From: an uncultured Ignavibacteriota bacterium
Lineage (GTDB): Bacteria > Bacteroidota > Ignavibacteria > Tepidaquicellales > Tepidaquicellaceae
DNA length: 18,716 nucleotides
Assembly: GCA_937983305.1 (NCBI GenBank)
Contig: CALKAJ010000146.1
Location: forward strand, 1-18,716
Direction: 5' to 3'
The position numbers were made by a program, and so were the translations under genes. Below, piece after piece: positions 15,376-18,716 of this stretch. A model generated the notes under the pieces. The model did no database searches. It had not been told where the DNA came from and saw nothing but the letters and a program-made list of their open reading frames with translations. Positions within the stretch are counted from its first letter, which is position 1. The number at the start of each line of letters is the position of its first letter.

Positions 15376-15789
15376 ATGGCAAAAAACACTAAAATTGATG
15401 TAAACGGTACTGAAATAACAATTTTCAGAATCGATAATGATGATTACATTTCTTTAACCGACATTGCTCGTCATAAAGACGCTGAACATACCGACAGTGT
15501 TATACAGAATTGGATGCGTAACAGAAATACCATTGAATTACTTGGTTTTTGGGAAATTATTTATAATCCGAATTTTAAACCCCTCGAATTCGAGGGGTTT
15601 AGAAAACAAGCTGGTCTCAACAGCTTTGTATTGATTTCCATGGTAGTATTATCAAATTTAGAAAGCATTAATGCTGTTTTGATTCATCAGGGTTTATCCC
15701 AATCCGAACGTTTGAAGCAATTAAACAAAACTGCTATTCAGCAAATGAAATCACTTGTCAATAATCATAATATTAAAAAGCTTAAATAA
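15376..15789 (+). CDS. KilA-N domain protein with internal in-frame deletion
   Basis: This 137-residue product keeps only the two ends of a KilA-N protein. Residues 1-77 hold the KilA-N start: KIDVNGTEITIFRIDNDDY, ISLTDIARHKD, the DSVIQNWMRNRNTIELLGFWE block and FKPLEFEGFRKQAGLNSF. KilA-N is a DNA-binding domain of phages and mobile elements. After GLNSF the expected VLSVKKWIE...GRYGGTYAHKDIAFEFA part is missing. The chain jumps to VVLSNLESINAVLIHQGLSQ and SERLKQLNKTAIQQMKSL, which is the usual C-terminus. Whole proteins are about 270-290 residues, so roughly 140 are lost without breaking the frame. ATG 15376 is used; the TTG at 15370 only adds MK. It is probably a non-functional relic, but could act as a truncated DNA-binding protein. 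Confidence 0.7.
   Translation: MAKNTKIDVNGTEITIFRIDNDDYISLTDIARHKDAEHTDSVIQNWMRNRNTIELLGFWEIIYNPNFKPLEFEGFRKQAGLNSFVLISMVVLSNLESINAVLIHQGLSQSERLKQLNKTAIQQMKSLVNNHNIKKLK
15576..15601. repeat. 26-bp perfect palindrome inside the KilA-N gene
   Basis: The left arm TAAACCCCTCGAA (15576-15588) is followed at once by its exact reverse complement, with an EcoRI-type GAATTC at the centre. It encodes FKPLEFEGF, a conserved part of the KilA-N domain, so it did not arise by insertion. One mismatch out, it extends to 15573-15604. Confidence 0.95.
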
Positions 15790-16008
15790 TTGAAGTATAA
15801 ATCTGAATAGTTTCAAGATAACCAATCATTTTTAAGCATCAACTATTCATTTTCAGCAAAAGGAAAAAATTAAATATATAAACAGGTATTTAAGAACAAA
15901 AATCTAACCGAGCCGAAGTTACAGCAAAGATGAAATGGCATCACTCTCTCATCCGACTCTGAATAAGTTTGAAAGTAAAATTTCTTTTAATTATTTTTGT
16001 TCAGGTGA

Positions 16009-16413
16009 AATAATTTAAAAATTGACGGCTACTTCAATTATGACTTCTTCAAACTGGAAGGCAAAAACATTTGGGGCTATGAATGGTATCATGAATTACC
16101 AAAAGACAGATACTCAACCAGCTTTACCAAAATCGTATATTATGTCTATAGCACAAATACTGACGGAACGGACAAAGAGCAGCTATATAGATTTCACGTA
16201 TTAATGTTTCATCAAGATAGTAAAAATGCAAAGTTTGACTATTTACTGGAAAAACATTATGAAACAGACGACACAAGAATAAGTGATTCGTTTTACGAAT
16301 ACACGTACAAAGAGGATATAGACTACAAAAAACTAAAAGACGACATAAAGGAAATTATAACAAAAAAAATAGAACCAAGCGGCAGAAGAATAGTACCGAT
16401 AATAAAAGATTAA
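16009..16413 (+). pseudogene. Open frame without start codon, unrecognised protein C-terminus
   Basis: A continuous frame of 134 codons runs from just after a TGA (16006-16008) to TAA (16411-16413). It has protein-like composition: KIDGYFNYDFFKLEGKNIWG, then YEWYHELPKDRYSTSFTKIV, QLYRFHVLMFH and the end EPSGRRIVPIIKD. The first ATG is at 16204, halfway through, so the 5' end has been lost or frameshifted away. A frame with coding look at 15908-16015 (MASLSHPTLNKFESKISFNY and on) may be its former upstream part. I do not recognise the family. A 69-codon protein from 16204 is possible but would begin in mid-domain. The 219 bases between the KilA-N stop and this frame hold no other gene. Confidence 0.5.
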
Positions 16414-16678
16414 ACCTGTCCTTTTCCCTGTAAAGAATTTTGTATATTTAATATAAAAAAAGTATTAGCCTTAACTTTGGTTTTGTAAAATGCGTGCTGA
16501 ATCAGATAAAGCAGGTCAGGTAGTGCAACTAAGTGAAAATATAATGTTTCAATACAAATTTGGTATGGAGAAATGTAAAAGAATAATTCTTTGTTCTATT
16601 TGCTCTTTTAAGTGGGGAAATTTCAAGCAGAACGAGTAAATGATATAATTGTTCACTATTATTAATGAAACGAAGTAA
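16414..16678. other. Convergent intergenic region with a doubtful 49-codon ORF
   Basis: The only reading frame of note is ATG 16490 to TAA 16639 (49 residues, with MRAESDKAGQVVQLSENI at the start and CSICSF near the end). A TAACTTTG at 16472-16479 looks like a Bacteroidota -7 element (TAnnTTTG), but no TTTG lies at the proper distance upstream. The protein resembles nothing I know. No terminator hairpin was seen. Confidence 0.25.
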
Positions 16679-17314
16679 TCATCTTGCTGAGACAAATTCT
16701 TTTCTCTTCTTTGATAAACCATAATAATGATTATTAATAGCACCTGAAAAAGAAATTTTCATCCCCTCTTTGTATAAATAAAAAGTATTAAATACATTTG
16801 TACTACCCGACCGCTGCATACTGAAATAGAACTGTACAGTATTATTAAATAGAGCATTTAAAGACTTTGCGGTTATTCTTTCAGTAAGCGTTAAGCCGCC
16901 AAGTAAACATTTATCTAAAATACATTTGCAATCAGCCAAACGCCAATGCTCTACTTCATTTCTACTTTTATTTTTAAGTAAGTAGAGGTACAAATCTTCT
17001 AAAAGAGTGCAAACAAAAATGTATTGATGATTTTCATCTCCTTCAACTTTCTTTGAATTACCCACCCTAAAGAAAAGTTTTTCATCAGCACACATAATTT
17101 TAGCATAGTTGCCTTTGCCATATTCCATCTCCACCCAAGATGCTTTATCAGTTGAATTAAGTGTATCGCTTATTAATAATTTGTCATCATCGGTTTTGAA
17201 AGCATTGTTTACTGCCGAGATTGTGTATTCTGCGCCTTGAACAGGTATCAGTCGTTTTTGTGTTTCTACATCAATAAAATGCCCGTGTCGATATATAACT
17301 TTAAATGCTTTCAT
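16679..17314 (-). CDS. Unrecognised 211-residue protein downstream of the GHKL ATPase
   Basis: I do not recognise this family. The protein has no signal peptide or membrane helix. It starts with beta-rich sequence (MKAFKVIYRHGHFIDVETQK, then RLIPVQGAEYTISAV), has a central acidic part (FKTDDDKLLISDT), then a helical region with cysteines (VEHWRLADCKCILDKCLLGG). The last third (LNALFNNTVQFYFSMQRSGS and FNTFYLYKEGMKI) returns to strands and ends basic (LSKKRKEFVSAR). It starts 68 bases after the stop of the GHKL-type gene on the same strand, so it is probably co-transcribed and may be a partner of that ATPase. The cluster C-K-C-x4-C at about 129-135 could bind metal, but the rest of a site is not evident. 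Confidence 0.7.
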   Translation of the reverse strand: MKAFKVIYRHGHFIDVETQKRLIPVQGAEYTISAVNNAFKTDDDKLLISDTLNSTDKASWVEMEYGKGNYAKIMCADEKLFFRVGNSKKVEGDENHQYIFVCTLLEDLYLYLLKNKSRNEVEHWRLADCKCILDKCLLGGLTLTERITAKSLNALFNNTVQFYFSMQRSGSTNVFNTFYLYKEGMKISFSGAINNHYYGLSKKRKEFVSAR

Positions 17315-17382
17315 ATTTGAACAATATGACTAAGAGCTTCTTTTAAAATTTCTCAAAAATTAATTAAGTTCTTTAACATAAA

Positions 17383-18669
17383 TCATTCTTTGAAGATATA
17401 TTTGTGAAGCCTGTTTTGCTTTTTAATAATATCTAAAAATATTTTGTTTCTCGCCTCTGCGTCCTTAATAATAGTTTCAGCACTTATAACATAAATTGAT
17501 ATGCTAGATTCACGATAAAATCTATGATATATTGGATGTTTCAAAGAAAATAATGGAACATAATCATCGCCCTTTAAACGGTCTGCTAATTTTTCATCAA
17601 TGTCAGTTACTAAGAAAGCTGATATTTCTTCTATTTTCTCTTTTATCTTAAATGCTTTTACATAATCAAGCAATTGCTGAATACCGGCATGCTTTTTCCT
17701 ATCAGGTTTTGATTTGAAATCAAATGGTTTAATTTCTATTAATACTGATTTTAATCTTTCGGGATTATCCGGATTGTGTGAGAAAAATAGAGATAAATCA
17801 GGTTTATCATTGGGAATATCAATTTCCTCTGAATTTTCCCCAATTTCACCTAAGATTTCTGATATTCTTATATCACTTGCAGCGTATGTGTAAGTAGTAT
17901 ACCTGTCATCTAGCAACCATAAGTTGTTCTTTCCAACTGAAAAATAATTATCATGTGATTGTTTTTCCATAAATAAATCATGGATTACCTTTTCAACTCT
18001 TTCTTTTTTGTCAAGTAATTTTCTTAAACGGGCAATTATATGGGTTCTATCTGTTACATAAGAAACCAGTTCGTTTTGTGCTAATTCAATTGCTTCGTGC
18101 AATTCTTCGTCGGTATAATCAGGTTTACCTGCTGTTGCAAATATTTTTTCTTTTGCATTATCAAATTTTTTCTTCGCATTATCAATCAACTTCTTTTTAT
18201 CCATGAAGCCCGCTATATCAATATCGGATTCATCAATATAGTTTAAAAGATATGGACGCTCTTCATAAATCTCTGTAATTTTGGCTTTATTAATTGATTC
18301 AGTTTGAGGTATACCGTCTTTAACTAACTCTGTAATTTCCTTTTTTAAATATTCATTTATTGTTTCCCAAGAAATAGTTGAGAATAAATCTGTCTTTACT
18401 GGATATATTGAAAAATCGTTTCTTTCATTGTTAACACGAGTATCAAGATATTTAGACTCTAACAATAAATAGCCTGAATAACCATAAGGTAGTGTAATTT
18501 TAAAATCCTTTTCAGAGAAATCACATACTGTTCTATTGTTGGCACAATAATATGAATGTAATTTACCTTCAAAATTCGCAATATGATGATTTAAGATAAA
18601 TTCAAATGTTTTACCTTCTTGATCTTTAATTTCAAAAGGTTTTTGTTTGAAATATGGAATGTCTGTTTG
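17383..18669 (-). CDS. GHKL (HSP90-like) ATPase with PD-(D/E)XK-like C-terminus, 5'-truncated
   Basis: The C-terminal 428 residues remain; the N-terminal ATPase domain lies off the contig. The first part matches the domain after the ATPase in a GHKL family: GYLLLESKYLDTRVNNERND then FSIYPVKTD, a YLDxRVNxERxxF block. A helical, coiled-coil-like middle follows (KKLIDNAKKKFDNAKEKIF; IARLRKLLDKKERVEKVIHD). The C-terminal domain has NNLWLLDDRYTTYTYAASD (about 17880-17935), then KPDLSLFF and SVLIEIKPFDF (about 17730-17800). The order D...ExK is the PD-(D/E)XK nuclease arrangement, and QQLLDYV follows as in that fold. The role is probably defence or DNA handling, but untested. The apparent start MLFRS from 18684 is adapter. 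Confidence 0.7.
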   Translation of the reverse strand, partial: QTDIPYFKQKPFEIKDQEGKTFEFILNHHIANFEGKLHSYYCANNRTVCDFSEKDFKITLPYGYSGYLLLESKYLDTRVNNERNDFSIYPVKTDLFSTISWETINEYLKKEITELVKDGIPQTESINKAKITEIYEERPYLLNYIDESDIDIAGFMDKKKLIDNAKKKFDNAKEKIFATAGKPDYTDEELHEAIELAQNELVSYVTDRTHIIARLRKLLDKKERVEKVIHDLFMEKQSHDNYFSVGKNNLWLLDDRYTTYTYAASDIRISEILGEIGENSEEIDIPNDKPDLSLFFSHNPDNPERLKSVLIEIKPFDFKSKPDRKKHAGIQQLLDYVKAFKIKEKIEEISAFLVTDIDEKLADRLKGDDYVPLFSLKHPIYHRFYRESSISIYVISAETIIKDAEARNKIFLDIIKKQNRLHKYIFKE

Positions 18670-18716
18670 AGATCGGAAGAGCACACGTCTGAACTCCAGT
18701 CACGAATCACCATCTC
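18670..18716. other. Illumina adapter contamination (right end)
   Basis: AGATCGGAAGAGC starts at 18670 and the TruSeq read-2 adapter continues to its CCAGTCAC end. The index GAATCACC and ATCTC follow. It is the exact reverse complement of 2-48. Genomic sequence ends at 18669. Confidence 0.98.

Noticed and set aside
16022..16204. 60-codon ATG-started ORF on the + strand
   Set aside because: It overlaps, in another frame, the open frame 16009-16413, whose translation is far more protein-like. It is a shadow.
16438..16479. Bacteroidota-type promoter TTTG...TAnnTTTG before the 49-codon ORF
   Set aside because: The spacing between the two elements is about 29 bases rather than about 20, so only the -7-like part matches.

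Overview
The window looks like one AT-rich contig from a bacterial metagenome or draft assembly. Both ends carry the same Illumina TruSeq read-2 adapter plus an 8-base index, so the genomic sequence is only 49-18669 and the two outermost genes are cut by artefact, not biology. Low GC, almost no Shine-Dalgarno sequences, and the gene families present (LytS/LytTR pair, Tat-tagged TldD, DUF4143-type ATPase, AbiEi_2-type antitoxin) suggest the Bacteroidota/Ignavibacteriota branch. That placement is inference; there is no rRNA or other phylogenetic marker here.

Left part (49-6307) is housekeeping-like and all on the + strand: a LytS-type sensor kinase missing its N-terminus, its LytTR response regulator 5 bases behind, a secreted M2-like zinc peptidase, and a tldD-tldE pair. 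TldD has a clear twin-arginine signal while TldE has none. A block of 18-bp tandem repeats (6307-6396) fills the gap to a convergent AAA ATPase of the AAA_14/DUF4143 type (6392-7648). A small exported YciI-like protein follows.

Middle part (8341-13085) holds two divergent regulated units. On the - strand is an overlapping AbiE-like type IV toxin-antitoxin pair (AbiEi_2-type antitoxin, then COG4849-type nucleotidyltransferase). On the + strand is perR-katG, an oxidative-stress operon. The 296-bp gap between them is dense with signals: two 34-bp operator-like modules sharing GTYCGATA...TCGAAC, a GC-rich foldable element, and a 13-bp-arm inverted repeat ending 3 bases before the perR ATG.

Right part (13232-18669) is accessory. 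It has a full-length DUF262-DUF1524 protein (GmrSD-like type IV restriction architecture), then about 1.5 kb of decayed genes: a short ADP-ribosylglycohydrolase-like N-terminus, an unrecognised frameshifted ORF, a KilA-N protein with its middle deleted in frame, and an open frame of 134 codons with no start. It ends with two - strand genes: the C-terminal part of a GHKL ATPase with a PD-(D/E)XK-like tail, and an unrecognised 211-residue protein downstream of it. AbiE, the DUF262 protein, the GHKL-nuclease candidate and the relics together read as a weathered defence island into which, or beside which, perR-katG lies. The best candidates for something undescribed are the GHKL-nuclease/unknown pair at the right end and the duplicated operator array of the AbiE-like locus.
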